Source: Cannabis sativa (lineage: Eukaryota > Streptophyta > Magnoliopsida > Rosales > Cannabaceae). Taken from it: DNA of 64,000 nt. The notes below the pieces were generated by a model. The model saw only the letters and a program-made list of their open reading frames with translations, was not told the origin of the DNA and made no database searches. Made by a program: the position numbers and the translations under genes. Positions 23,942-43,545 of this stretch are shown here, piece by piece. The first letter of the stretch is position 1; every line of letters starts with the position of its first letter. Location of the stretch: positions 32,351,323 through 32,415,322 of the forward strand of contig NC_083602.1 in assembly GCF_029168945.1 (NCBI RefSeq), read 5' to 3'.

Positions 23942-24185
23942 TATCTTTTGCAAGTATGACTTTTCTGAAGAGTGCCCCAATTCTTAACCGCAAGTCAAAG
24001 ACTAACTAGGAGCTTGCGACTCTTTCTTCTGCAAATCCTCTCCAGAAGAGGAAGAGTGAAGCTGTCGATCCTTCGATCCTCGATTTATCCAAGAAGCAAC
24101 AGAAGGTCGCCCAAGAGAAGGGGAAGAAACCTATGATGGAGCCAACAACTAAGGCTCGTGACTTTATATACCAAATATAGATACA
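23942..24185 (+). other. Unidentified coding-like fragment right of E2
   Basis: The plus strand reads as a Lys-rich protein-like stretch (about 24030-24180, including RKRKSEAVDPS) without a stop for some 50 codons. It probably continues 5566-5851 across the E2 insertion. No family is recognised. It may be a gag-like or host gene fragment, too degenerate to name. Confidence 0.35.
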
Positions 24186-24209
24186 CTATGAATTATTTAT
24201 TATTTCAAT

Positions 24210-25022
24210 TCAAATAATCAATGATCCTCTATAGACGGTTTACATCGAATAGGGATAAATTTACCGTTTACCCTTCAATGTATATTATTATTAAAATACT
24301 TAGCTCCTTATAAATGATATTTTAGTAAACTGATATAATTACTAAAATAAGAGCTCTTCCATTTATATCGTTTAGCCAAGCTCTAAGGAAACCATATTTT
24401 TATTTTTAAATAGTCATAAAAGCTATAAATTCCATATCTATGATTACCGCTCCCACTTAACTGTACCATCGAGCTCCCAACATGTAAGTATGGGCTAAAC
24501 CTACAGGTAAGCTAGTAACGAACAAGTTTAAAAACCCGTATAATACAATTAAGGTAAAGCTTAACCATCTTATGATTGAGATTAATTAATCTAAGATCAA
24601 CTAAGTGACACTAGCTTAGAAAAGATATAATAATAAGTTTATCATATATTTTCCACCGTCAATATCGATCCAATTCGATGTATAACCGATACATCTGATA
24701 CAAGTTAACTTTACTAATGCTCTGAAAAAGGCATTCCACTTATCCAATTATAAGCAAACCACATCACTGATTATCACGTTAGTGTAAATCCAGTGTATCG
24801 TGGGACTAATATTTCGAAGCATATAATCATGAATATTTTCCACTGTGTTGAAAACACTATAATCACGAGTAACTATATATTCGAGATTTAATAAGATTTA
24901 TATATATTAAACATATACTCATGAAAGTAACAAGGGAAACGAACAACATAAAATGATTTTCGGTCTTTTATTAATTAGTAAATAAGATTATATTGAAATA
25001 AATTTTATTTAGAGCATAAAAC
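24210..25022 (-). mobile_element. Old diverged Copia LTR fragment
   Basis: It is recognisable by the conserved LTR succession (GATCCTCTATA..., the GTTTAACCTTCAATGTAT-like block, CGCTCCCACT, GTTGAAAACACTATAAT, TTTATTTAGAGCATAAAAC) but with many changes. Its terminal TCCAACA lies at 26913-26919, on the other side of the solo LTR that split it. It is the oldest LTR in the window. Confidence 0.75.
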
Positions 25023-26912
25023 TGTTGGGTTTTGTGCCCTAAATAAAACTCATTTCAATATAATCAGATTTACTTATTAATAAAGATCAGAAATAACATT
25101 TTATGTTGCATGGTTCACATGATTTATTTGATGATTATCTATATAATGTATGAATTCTATGTAAGTCCAGAACATATGAATTTGTTAATGATTATAGTGT
25201 TGTCAACACAGTGGAATATAATCTAAATTATATGTTCGAAAGTTTATTCCCTGATTTGTCAGAACACTGGATTTAGACTGGCATGGTATAATCAGCGATT
25301 GGTATTCTTACACCTTGGATAAGTGTTATGTCCTTTCCAGGGCATTGGCAAAGTTTACCAGTATCGGATGTATGGAGTATACATCGGAAGGGACCGATAT
25401 TGAACTTTGATTAGATATATTAAAATTTACCGTAATATCTATTCAATTCAATATCACCTGTTGATCCCATATCAAATGATCTTAATCCTGATATGTTTAT
25501 GTTAGATCTCAAGAGTATTATACATGTTCTTTGATTTGTTAGTTAAGCCTACTTTTGGGTCAGGGTGATACGTACATTTTGGGAACATGATAGTATAATT
25601 GAGTGGGAGCGCTAACATAAATATGGAGTCTATAACTTCTATAGGAATTTAGAAGTGAAACGATGATATCCTTCGAGCTTGGCTAAACAGAGATAAATGG
25701 TGGAGATCTCATTTCACTTCGCTCAAATATCATTTATACGGAGCTAAGTGTTTTAAGGATAAAATACATTGAAGGTGTAGCGGTAATTTAGTGCCTATTC
25801 AATGTAGATCATTTATTAGAGGGTCATTGATCAAATTAGGATTATAACAATGGATAACTAATGGCGTATCTATATCGTGGAACATATAGAGCATTCTATA
25901 TGACTGGTAGTACAATTCCAAGTTCTAAGTGTGGATTTAATAAGGAATTAATAAGTTAGGAAATTTACTTGGTAAATTCGGTTTGACTTATTGGAAGCTC
26001 AGAAATATAGGCCCATGGTCCCCATACTAGTTGAGACCATACTGCTTGTAAGACTCAGTTAATTGATTTTGATTAATCAATTATAATTCTAAAATTAGAC
26101 TATGTCTAGTTTATGAATTTTCACTATGTTATGGCTTGATTGTGAAGAAATAGTGTTTTGGAGTTTATTTGTTAATTAAGAGACTTTATGAAGTCTAATT
26201 AATAAATATCATAAATAACAATTTTATTTGATAATTATTTTAATTATTAAATAAATAGTTTGGCATTTATAGGTTTGAATTGAAAAATATGGTATTATTG
26301 AAAATAAGAATAAGTGGTTGAAATAAAGTGGCAAAACTGTAACTAGAGATTGGCTCACTTAAGTGTACGACCAAGAGTGATTTATTGCCCAATATTTCAT
26401 TCTTTTTTAATCCATTTAATTCAACCCTAACCCTATTGAAGAATAGTATAAAAGGAAGGTTATGGTCTCATTATCTAACTAATGCCTCCAAAGCTAAAAA
26501 CCTAGATGAGACCTCTTCCTTCTTCTTTCTTCTTCAATTCGAAACACCAAGCCTTTCTTCACACTAAATATTTTCAGCCATTAGTGAATGAGTGAGTGCC
26601 CACACACATCAAGTAGTATCTCAATCATAGTGTGTAAGACTGTAGCAGATTCCAAACAACAAGAAGGAGATTCAACATCAAAGGAAGGAGAGAAAGAGAT
26701 CCAGGTTCAGATCTTGGTAATGCTCTGCTACAGAAAAGAATCAAGGGCTAGAGATCTGAACGGAAGGAGTCATTATATACCGCTGCACCCAATGTAAGGT
26801 TTTCTAAACTTTATATGTGTTTATTTTCATTGTTTTAGAATTCATATTAGGATGTTAATGAAATATACATGGTAGTAAATCTAGATCTTAGTAAAATATT
26901 TCCAACAAAAAC
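25018..26912 (+). mobile_element. Solo LTR (25023-26907) with AAAAC target duplication
   Basis: A complete plus-strand LTR of 1885 bp begins TGTTGGGTTTTGTGCCC and ends TTTCCAACA. AAAAC flanks it at 25018-25022 and 26908-26912. No PBS follows and no PPT precedes it, so unequal recombination between two LTRs has removed the inside of an element. TATAAAAGG at about 26447-26455 is the promoter core; the LTR points toward XRN4, whose start codon is 750 bp downstream. It is closest to the E4 LTR. Confidence 0.93.
26447..26455 (+). promoter_or_regulatory. TATA box of the solo LTR upstream of XRN4
   Basis: TATAAAAGG lies in the same relative place as the TATAAATAG boxes of the other LTRs. Transcription from it would run toward XRN4, about 1.2 kb downstream. 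Activity is not shown. Confidence 0.5.
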
Positions 26913-26919
26913 TCCAACA

Positions 26920-27656
26920 AAGAAGCTAAGAAAGAAACAATCCAAATCAAGGAAAAACACACTTTGACTGCACTAAAAAAAACCTAAGCTGAGGCAGAGT
27001 GGCACTAGATAGAGATAGGGAAGCCCAACAGAACCCCCATCAGACTGAACTGTATGAACTGATAACATCTCAAGTATTGTAATTGCCTAGATGGTAGACA
27101 ACCAAAGGAGGCCAGAAGCTGTATGACGACCCTTGAGAAGACACCGAAAAACCTTCATAGTCCTGCGAAGAACCGACTCAGAGTCTCCCAGAGAGACTCA
27201 AAGGTTAGCAACCACGATTTCAAATTCGCAAGTGGTACAAAGAGAAAAAAGGTAATCTCCTCATATAACAATACCAATAACAAAACTTGTCACTAATTAG
27301 GACACATTTGTGAGCTACATACAATACAAAGGATTTAACTTCTTAAGACACGTCATTAATGGGAAAGGACATACAACTCCCTAATATTTATGTTATCCAA
27401 ACAGGGAGTCAATGAAAAGTTAAATTCAAGAAAAGGGCATTATGGTCCTACCACATTTCCAATTCCACCCCGTTCTCTTGCTTCTCTTGCTCTATTATTC
27501 ATAATAGCATATACTCAAGCAAATCTCGGGTCATCTTCTTCTTTGAGTCATTATTTTTAGGTACCCTTCTCTTCTCCCTTTCTAACTTCCAAGGCTCCGC
27601 AGCCCAGCAACAGAGCTAGATCCAACTGTACCAACTCAAAACGACACGTCGTTTTA
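26920..27656 (+). promoter_or_regulatory. XRN4 upstream region
   Basis: This stretch between the solo LTR and the XRN4 start contains no gene. The last 180 bp are pyrimidine-rich (CTTCTCTTCTCCC-like), as in many plant 5' UTRs. I see no convincing TATA box. A perfect inverted repeat, AAAACGAC-AC-GTCGTTTT (27638-27655), ends one base before the ATG. Confidence 0.5.
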
Positions 27657-36301
<8,645 letters not shown>

Positions 36302-36760
36302 GGGATTTTGTTCAGTTATCTTCCCTCCGTTGTCCCTATCCTGTTGAATACATTTCACCGAACAAACCGTTCCAATGACAGGGACCTGTGTAACAAGAAG
36401 CTTCAGCCAGTTTGATGAAACAGAAACAGATTTATTTGTTGGGAGTTTGCATGGTAAATAGGCAATGCTTTTCCAAATTATGTATGTGGTTTACTGATCG
36501 ATGCTGCTATTGTCCGAAGCATTGTTGAGAATTGCAACCTTTTGTCCCTGGATGATTTATACTTCTTTCCCAGTTGGACAAGGGTCAATTTGAGAGGTGT
36601 ATGGTGTAGTCAGTCATTTTATACAAATAAGTATTTCATAGGGAAATTGTAGTAAAAATACTTAGATCTTGCCTTCGAAAGGGAAAAAAAAAAGAAATAA
36701 AAATGCTCATCTTGCTTAACGAATATGGAATCCCACTTGTAATCAAAGATTGTTATTTAT
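36302..36760 (+). other. XRN4 3' UTR
   Basis: The sequence after the TAG stop lacks coding features and has a possible AATAAA signal at 36696-36701 after an A-rich run. The end of the transcript is an estimate. Confidence 0.45.
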
Positions 36761-37549
36761 TGTTTTACTGTTTACTCCTTAATTTACAATTATTGCCTTT
36801 GCAAATTACTTCGACTGGAATTCTTAGGCGTTGCTTTTGTTGCTGATGTTTTATTTTGAATAAGTAGTGACAATAAGCCGTGGAAATTTTGCCAAACCCT
36901 CTTTGTTTTGAATTGGTAATCTTTTAACTTTAGAGCATGTCATTCCCCTCTTTATTGATATCAGCTCTCAGTAGAGTGAACGTGGTTCATATTTACAGTG
37001 AACAATATTCTGAAGCTGCTGTTCGACTATTAATTTACAACTTAGTATTATTAGCTGGCAGTCTTCCTCTACCAGATCAATCTGATACTAAAATTTGGCA
37101 ACTGCTTACAAAACGTCAAAGTCCAGCACATGCAATGCAATAGATTATAGAATAAGTATTAAGTATTGGGGTACCTCATATACTATAATTTCTGGAGTAG
37201 TACCTTGAACAATATAAACACTTCTAGATTAATCACATTACTCACCATAAAAGGCATGAACCAAATTTACAAAACAAATAAAATGATGATAGATATGGCT
37301 GGCTTTGCACAGATAAATGGAGATGATACTGTTTCTGTTTTATTGGACAGAGTGGAAGACGATACAATGTTGAGAACTTATACAAGTTGTATACTTCCTT
37401 AGAGAATCATACAAGTATGCACATTCTATTTGAACATATAGTAAAAACTAAAAGATACCTAATCTAAGTAGCTCAAACGGTCAGCTCCCACAGAGTCTGA
37501 GGTTTCATTTCAGTCTCTCCTTTGTCCTTAGTACCTATATAACAACAAT
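36761..37549. other. Intergenic interval XRN4-RBD1
   Basis: No gene is supported. Short frames at 36937-37143 and 37166-37402 show no recognisable domain, start context or splice continuation. The interval may hold part of the RBD1 3' flank. Confidence 0.4.
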
Positions 37550-37845
37550 TGTTATAGTTTCTTCCTGACCCCAATTATTGCAAGGCCTTAATTCCAAAAA
37601 GGGAAAAGATAATTTAGTAAATGGGAAAATTGGGGAGGTAGACTCCAAGGCTAAGGAGGATCAATATTGTCATCATTTGACTTTGTAATGTAATTATGCA
37701 ATTTAAATACTTATTCTTAAATCGTTCACCATACTTGCCTATAAAACAAATAATAATCCAAACTCAATCACAGATCTCCAATCAAATCTTCGTTTTTATA
37801 TTCATGGAACCAACCTTATTGCTTACATGGTATCGAGAGCATGCC
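37550..37845 (+). mobile_element. Short Copia LTR with PBS-like end (remnant)
   Basis: From TGTTATAG at 37550 to CTTACA at 37827 the sequence has the length and layout of a small Copia LTR, including a TATAAAAC-like box near 37740. It is followed directly by TGGTATCGAGAGC, one inserted base away from the iMet PBS. The TTGCTTACATGGTATC junction is typical of short-LTR Copia groups such as Ale/Retrofit. No coding part follows, so it is a 5'-end remnant. Confidence 0.5.
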
Positions 37846-37978
37846 ATAAATTAATGAACAAAATGTTAAAAAGCATAAAATTTGTACTAAATAATCTTCC
37901 TATTACTCAGATGATCAACCAGAATTCTTTATACTTCACACGTAGAAGAAGAAAACAAGAACCGTACCTCATCATCCA

Positions 37979-38620
37979 CTATTGAAGGAAGTAACCAGAC
38001 AAGAAAAGTACAAAGAAGAACAACAAAGTTCCATATATAAGAATAGCTTTCTGCCCAGAAGTGAGTGTATTCCCACCAAGGCCAAACTGCTGGTTCTGAG
38101 CAAAACCAGCTATTTCCACACTCTTACTCACAAAAAAGCTCTTAGAAGCTCCACAAGTTGAGCACCTCCAATCATCAGGCAACTTGTCAAATGGCAGTCC
38201 TGGCGGTATAGGATAAGATGGGTCCCCTACTGATTCATCATATGTGTAGCCACAAGACCTGCATTCGAAGATTCCAGTATTCAACACTGCGAACTTCTCT
38301 TCAAGCCGGCGTTTGTCGAAGCTCTCTTGCTCCTCCAGTGACAGTTCAGGTTCTGTTTCAGGTTCAGGTTCAAGCGCCGGAGTCGGTGGGGGTAGAGGAG
38401 CTGAAGTGGGTTGGTCTGAAGTGGGTTTGTCTTCTTTTGAGACATCAATGGAGTTTGGAATGAATTTGAAGGGTTTAAGGGGCTTGTGGGGAAGTGAAAG
38501 CGAGAAAGGTGGGATTTTGGGGAGAAGAGTGAGATGGGTTTTGAATTTTGGAGGTGAAGGTTGAGAGAATGAGGTTGAGATGTGGAAAGAAAAGGTAGCT
38601 CTTGTCGTTGCAGAAGCCAT
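37979..38620 (-). CDS. RBD1: Chloroplast membrane rubredoxin (RBD1-type), 213 aa
   Basis: The protein is a thylakoid-anchored rubredoxin that binds one iron through four cysteines. Its cyanobacterial (RubA), algal and Arabidopsis relatives are needed for photosystem II accumulation or assembly. Residues 1-60 are rich in Ser, Thr, Pro and basic residues with almost no acids, as in a chloroplast transit peptide. A Pro/Glu-rich spacer (65-95) follows. The rubredoxin fold is about 117-163, with ligands C120, C123, C153 and C156 in two CxxC motifs. A single transmembrane helix near 192-211 ends the protein. One uninterrupted exon; the length suits this family. The start at 38620 fits the transit peptide. 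It lies tail-to-tail with XRN4. Confidence 0.93.
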   Translation of the reverse strand: MASATTRATFSFHISTSFSQPSPPKFKTHLTLLPKIPPFSLSLPHKPLKPFKFIPNSIDVSKEDKPTSDQPTSAPLPPPTPALEPEPETEPELSLEEQESFDKRRLEEKFAVLNTGIFECRSCGYTYDESVGDPSYPIPPGLPFDKLPDDWRCSTCGASKSFFVSKSVEIAGFAQNQQFGLGGNTLTSGQKAILIYGTLLFFFVLFLSGYFLQ

Positions 38621-38990
38621 GAATGGTCTTTCTTCTTCTTCTTCACATATAATGATCGTAGTTTGTTTTTCAAAGTTTTCAGCTGTGTAGAAAAGTGTTG
38701 TTTTTTTGTTTTATGTTTTTTGGGGTGAAATTAGTTGATTCTTTTGATTATGTTTAGGTGGTTGTTTGCATCTGGGTGGAGGAGAAAGAAATGGGATCCA
38801 TGGAAGAGCATATGCTGCGTGTCCTGTCGTGGAAGATTGTTGGATAAGGTGGTGGTGGGGAAAGTTTTGTAAGATTGCTTTGTGGATTATGTTGATTGGG
38901 CTTTGCTTCCTTTGTTGGGTTACATCTCTCCTACAACACTTGTCTAACCCAACTACTACTACTTCACTTCTTCTTTTCTCTCTCTTTTTT
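38621..38990 (-). promoter_or_regulatory. RBD1 upstream region
   Basis: This holds the 5' UTR (CT/GA-rich near 38625-38650) and promoter of RBD1. I see no well-placed TATA box and no other gene. It ends at a T-rich tract and the SINE-like sequence. Confidence 0.4.
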
Positions 38991-38994
38991 TTTC

Positions 38995-39123
38995 TTTTTT
39001 AATTTTTTTTTATATATTTAATCGTTTATATATTACAATCATGTATAATTTGGAACTCGAACCAGGACCTCCAACACACACGCACTCACCTATAGCCACT
39101 TGAGCTAGCCTAGTTCACTTCAC
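38995..39123 (-). mobile_element. tRNA-derived SINE head
   Basis: On the minus strand TAGCTCAAGTGG (39096-39107) matches the pol III A box and GGTTCGAGTTCC (39052-39063) the B box, about 32 bases apart. The rest does not fold as a tRNA. After the B box it passes quickly into an AT- and A-rich tail. This is the structure of a short tRNA-derived SINE. Target duplications were not resolved. Confidence 0.6.
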
Positions 39124-41640
39124 AGATGCATTGCCCATTTTACCTCAGAAAAATTAAAGGATTTTTTTTATAATTAACTAAATAAAAAGTGAAAAATATT
39201 AAAAACAAAAATAAAATTATACAAAATTTTAAATATTTTTACCGCTTATAATTTATTTTTTTATTCAAAAATTATGACTTGATTCATATTGTTGTGTTTT
39301 TATAGTATTTTTTTATTGTATTTATGTTTATGTTGTTTTTATACTACTGTAAAATTATAATTAAAAAAAATACACTAAATACTAATTTTTTTTCAACTTT
39401 ACATTTATACTTTAACAATTTTTTTTTTTTTATATCTATACTTTCTATATTTAATTTTTTCTTTTATACTACTTTTTACTTATTAAAACTTCAAAAAAAA
39501 AAAAAAAATTTCTTCATTATAGGATATTTTTATATCTTCTTTTTTTAATATTTTTTTTCTCTCTTAAAAATTAAATTAAGAACACTTTTTTTTTTAATAT
39601 TTTTTATCTTTTACATTAAAAGATATAAGTCAAAGTAAAAAAATGAATATTTTACTTTTTATTTGTTCATAGAATTTTTATCAAAAACAACCATTTTTTT
39701 AATACTATCAAAAATAGAAGAGATAACTCCCGTTTTGAAAGTTATTTGGCGTTTTTATACGATATCCGCGATTCCTCTCAATTTATAATTCAATACACAA
39801 ATTAATTAATTATGCTAGGTTAGCTACATGTTGTGTATTATTAACAATTTCTACCGAAGATGATAAGATGATATCTTGAGCAATTACCTATCTAGGACTA
39901 TTACCACAAATTGATGTCTCGAGCGTTCCATACACATTACTTCTCAATACAATTTCTTTTTGGATGTTTTGTAGTTTATTCAGAGTTAATTTATGAATGA
40001 TTTGTATATTTTAACAAGATTGATGTCTTGTTATTTTTCTGTTGATTTATAGTTATTTTTTTGTTATTTTATAATTATTTTTATGTTGTTATTTAGGTGT
40101 TGTATAGTTGGTTTTCTGTTATTTTTGTATGTTTTTTTTTGTACAATTGTTATTTATTTTATGTGCATTTTATTGTATATATTTTTGGTTTATTCCATAC
40201 AATATTTTTGTTTTATATGTGTGCATTTGTTTTGTTATTTTTATATTGTTTTTGAATTATTTTTTTTTAACTATTATTAAGTCAAAAAGGAAAAGAAAAA
40301 AAAGTTGAAAGAATAAAGTTGTAACAACAAATTCTATAAAATAAATATTATAATAGTACAAAAAAATAAATTAAGTTGTTCAAAAAAATCGTAATATAAA
40401 AGAATATTGAGAAATTGATATTATTTTACTTATTACAGTTAGGTCAATATTTTGTTTTTTTTCTGTTGCTTTATAGTTATATTTTTGTCATTTTATAGTT
40501 GTTTGTTAAATTGTTCTAAGTTTATTTTTTAGTTGTTTTTGAGTTATTTTTTTTTTTAATTTTTTTATAATTTTGAAATTTTAATAAACACAGTATTTTG
40601 TAAAATTGCTACAGTAAAAATATAAAAAAAATCTGTGTTAGTATCACAATATTTTTGTTAATTGTTTTCTATTTTACAGGATCGTTTTGAAAGTTACCAT
40701 CCTACTTTTTATCTAATGAAGTTTGTAATATACACTTATAATGGGTAGCAACTTATTTTAACAAATTCTTAATTTTCTTTCATTTCTAACAATTTTTATA
40801 CTTTTTTTTTTTCGGTTTACTAACAATTTTTATACTTGATATCCCCATTTTATCTTTCTAGCACTTAGTTATGAAATGTAAATCACTCTTAACAAAATGG
40901 AAACTAAACTACAAGTCTTCTTCTAATGCAAACTACTCATTTTTTAAAATATAAACCACAAGCCTTCTAGAGTTATAATAAGATATTTAAATATTATTTA
41001 TTTTAAGTAGATAAATATATTTTTTTGTACAAATAAATTTATTATAGAGTTTTTAGCTTTTAGTGTAGTTTCTTCATAAATTTTTTTATAAATTGTTTTT
41101 AAATTTTTTACCAAATATTTTGGTATCACAATTTTTTCAAAAAATAACTTTTAACTTTGAGGATCATAGAAGAAACAATTATATTAGTGATTAACTATAA
41201 TAAAAAGTGAAAGCAGAGTATTATTATTGGACATCAGTGTTATTTAACACTTTTAGACATATTACCTTTGGATTGACTAGCATATTCCTTAAAAATTATT
41301 ATAAATTATATAGAAGTATACTTAATTGGACTAATAATATTGACAACTGGTATTGCCTTTTAGCACTACGAATCAAAACATTCAGCTGACATTTTGTCAG
41401 GAATCACAACCCCTGCTTGAAACATAGCATAGATAATCAAACAGCATAACAACAAGTACACTTGACTTTGTTTCTTTCTTTATGCTCTGTAAGACTATAA
41501 CGGTAATTAACAATAATAATAATAATAATGAATTAATGATAATTCTATTCACAACTTTCTTCTCTCTACTCTCTATTATTAATATTAATCACCCAACCCA
41601 ACCTAACCGTTGACCAACCAACCACAATCTAATCATTATA
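39124..41640. other. T-rich intergenic stretch
   Basis: Low-complexity AT-rich DNA with many poly-T and poly-A runs and local repeats such as TTTTATAGTTATTTTT near 40035-40080 and 40470-40500. Frames here (39324-39548, 40083-40308, 41207-41389) are rich in Phe, Leu, Ile and Tyr because of the T content and are not believable genes. A short (AAT)n tract lies near 41512-41530. Confidence 0.6.
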
Positions 41641-41657
41641 AAATTAACAAATAGTCA

Positions 41658-42518
41658 TCACACGTCAGCAGGAGCAGCCTCATCAACAATGTTTATGGTT
41701 GGTCCTTTTCTTAACTTTTCCAAAGCAGCCTTAATATGAGTCTGAATCGACTCAAGCCGTTTTGAATAAATCTCCAAACCCCTAATCTTCTCTTCCCTCC
41801 ATTTCTCATCTCCCATTTCTTCTTCTTCTTCTTCAAACGACGCCGTTTTCAATATCCATTTCTCTATCTCATAATCCTGTTGACTCAGCATCTGATCATT
41901 ACTACCACTACCGCCACCACCTCTGCAACTCCATATCTTCTGTGAAATCTCGAAAATGCCCCTCTCGTGCGGATTCCTGAACCGGAAATCCACACCCGAG
42001 TTCTTCAACTTGCTAAAGGTTATTTGGTACTTTCTCCTCATTCTCCTCAGCTTATCAGCCAGTTGGTTCTGGTTGAATCGGCCCCTTAACTCGGGCTTAA
42101 CCCGGTCATTGTAGAACGAGTTAGCCGTTCTCCGGTGCGGACCGAGTTTCCGAGTTACGGTGTAGTCGAGGAAGCTCTGTAAGAGCTCGATTTCGTCCTC
42201 TTCGCTCCAAACTCTCTTTTGCAAATTAACTTTCTTAGCGGCCGCCGCGTTTGGGTAGTAATCGTCGTCGTCGTCGTCGGTACGGCGTCGTTTCGAAGTG
42301 GAGAAAGAAGGATCAGCGTTTCTTGTAACGGCTACGGTAACGGAATCAACGCCGTCGTAATCGTCTTCTTGATTGTGATCATGATCGTCGTCGTCGTTTG
42401 TTGATTTGGGGTCATTAATGTCTGGTTCGTCAAATATGTCTTCGTTGTCGTATTCGGAGGAGGATGTGGACGAAGACGAAGAAGAAGATAAAAGCCAACT
42501 GACGAGTGGCCAAGTCAT
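41658..42518 (-). CDS. GeBP/STOREKEEPER-like transcription factor, 286 aa
   Basis: This is a plant-specific DNA-binding protein of the GLABROUS1-enhancer-binding-protein / STOREKEEPER (DUF573) family; members regulate trichome, cytokinin and stress genes. Residues 1-98 are Ser-rich then strongly acidic (Asp runs at 42-45 and 81-86), with a basic KRRR at 77-80 as a likely nuclear signal. The DUF573 domain covers about 102-198: RVWSEEDEIELLQ, FYNDRVKPEL, QLADKLRRMRRKY, FRFRNPHERGIFEISQKIW. A Glu run (229-235) and a charged helix (236-270) with leucines may dimerise, as in other members. One exon, intact. The Asp runs come from GAC/GAT triplet repeats at 42260-42480, so length variation between plants would be expected. 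The exact orthologue is not decided. Confidence 0.92.
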   Translation of the reverse strand: MTWPLVSWLLSSSSSSSTSSSEYDNEDIFDEPDINDPKSTNDDDDHDHNQEDDYDGVDSVTVAVTRNADPSFSTSKRRRTDDDDDDYYPNAAAAKKVNLQKRVWSEEDEIELLQSFLDYTVTRKLGPHRRTANSFYNDRVKPELRGRFNQNQLADKLRRMRRKYQITFSKLKNSGVDFRFRNPHERGIFEISQKIWSCRGGGGSGSNDQMLSQQDYEIEKWILKTASFEEEEEEMGDEKWREEKIRGLEIYSKRLESIQTHIKAALEKLRKGPTINIVDEAAPADV

Positions 42519-43034
42519 GATGGTCTTTTTGTCAATGGAGAAAGAACAAGGTCTCTCCTTCTTCTTCGTCTTCTCTCCTCCAATGGCTGAAGGAAGATGG
42601 AGATTGGAGATTGTGGAGCTTGAAGGAGAGAATTGATATAAATTATGGAGGTCATTGGAGAAACAATTAATGGGTTGATTTTAATTTTGATGGTTACAGA
42701 GGTACGGACGCCATAGAAAAGAGCCATTTTTATGTGTCCGATAATGACTGCTGTCCCTCAGCTCAACAATTTTTTTTTTGAATAATGAACCTTCATTTAA
42801 TAAATAAATAAATAAATAAATATAATTAAATCATGTCCAATAAAATAAAATCTATTTTTGGCAAATCAGGTGTCCTAAAATAACAAAAAAAAAAAAAAGG
42901 AAAATTTAATGTTTCCTTTCAAGCTCTTAAATTTGCTCTTACCGAAAAACAAATCTTAAATTTGCTATATTTGGAAGTTAAATTTTAGAGATTATGGTGA
43001 GTAAAGAAAAAAGAAGCAAAATATATATAAAAAA
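42519..43034 (-). promoter_or_regulatory. Upstream region of the GeBP-like gene
   Basis: About 210 bp of probable 5' UTR and promoter (GA-rich near 42575-42640) are followed by AT-rich DNA with an (AAAT)n tract near 42800-42822. E4 LTR sequence begins at about 43035, so the retrotransposon reaches to within about 520 bp of the start codon. Confidence 0.45.
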
Positions 43035-43545
43035 TTTTAAGTGTGGATTCAATAAGGAATTAATAAGTTAGGTTCGTAAATTCGGTTCGGCTTATTGGAA
43101 ACTCGGTTATATAGGCTCATGGTCCCCATACTAGTTGAGACTATACTGCTTGTAAGACTCAGTTAATTGATTTTAATTAATCAATTATAATTCTAAAGTT
43201 AGACTATGTCTACTTTATGTATTTTCACTAAGCAATGACAAAATTGTAAAGAAAAGAGATTCTAGGTTTTATTTGTTAAATAAGAGACTTTATATGTCTA
43301 ATTAATAAATATATTAAATGACAATATTATTTAATAATTATTTTTAGTTATTAAATAATTAGAATTGACATTTAAATGGTTGAATTGAAAAATTGGTGTT
43401 TTTGAGAAAATGTGATGCAGAAATGATAAAATAGCAAAATTGCATAAGTGAGGCCCAATATCCAAAGCCCAAGGCCGGCCACACTTAATGGCTGTTATCA
43501 TTTAATTTTCTATTATTTTAATGTCAAATAATAACATAAACCTAG
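43035..43545 (+). mobile_element. E4 5' LTR, part one (5' end lost)
   Basis: Sequence from TTAAGTGTGGATTCAAT onward matches 53245-53770 of the E4 3' LTR. Roughly the first 900 bp of this LTR are missing. It breaks at CCTAG, where a solo LTR is inserted, and resumes at 45459. Confidence 0.85.

Noticed and set aside
26588..26797. Frames sharing KEGEKEIQVQILV at 26588-26797 and 45610-45810.
   Set aside because: Both lie in the R/U5 part of related LTRs; similarity follows from LTR homology, not from a gene.
36937..37402. Small genes downstream of XRN4.
   Set aside because: Two short frames without domain, conserved start context or splice partner; nothing supports translation.
37979..38673. 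Alternative frames overlapping RBD1 (38281-38673 minus, 38218-38564 plus).
   Set aside because: Only the 37979-38620 frame carries the two CxxC motifs, transit peptide and membrane helix.
39052..39107. A tRNA gene.
   Set aside because: A and B boxes are present, but no cloverleaf, anticodon arm or acceptor stem can be formed; a SINE head fits better.
39324..40308. Membrane-protein-like frames in the T-rich interval.
   Set aside because: Phe, Leu, Ile and Tyr content follows from poly-T composition, and frames overlap in several phases.
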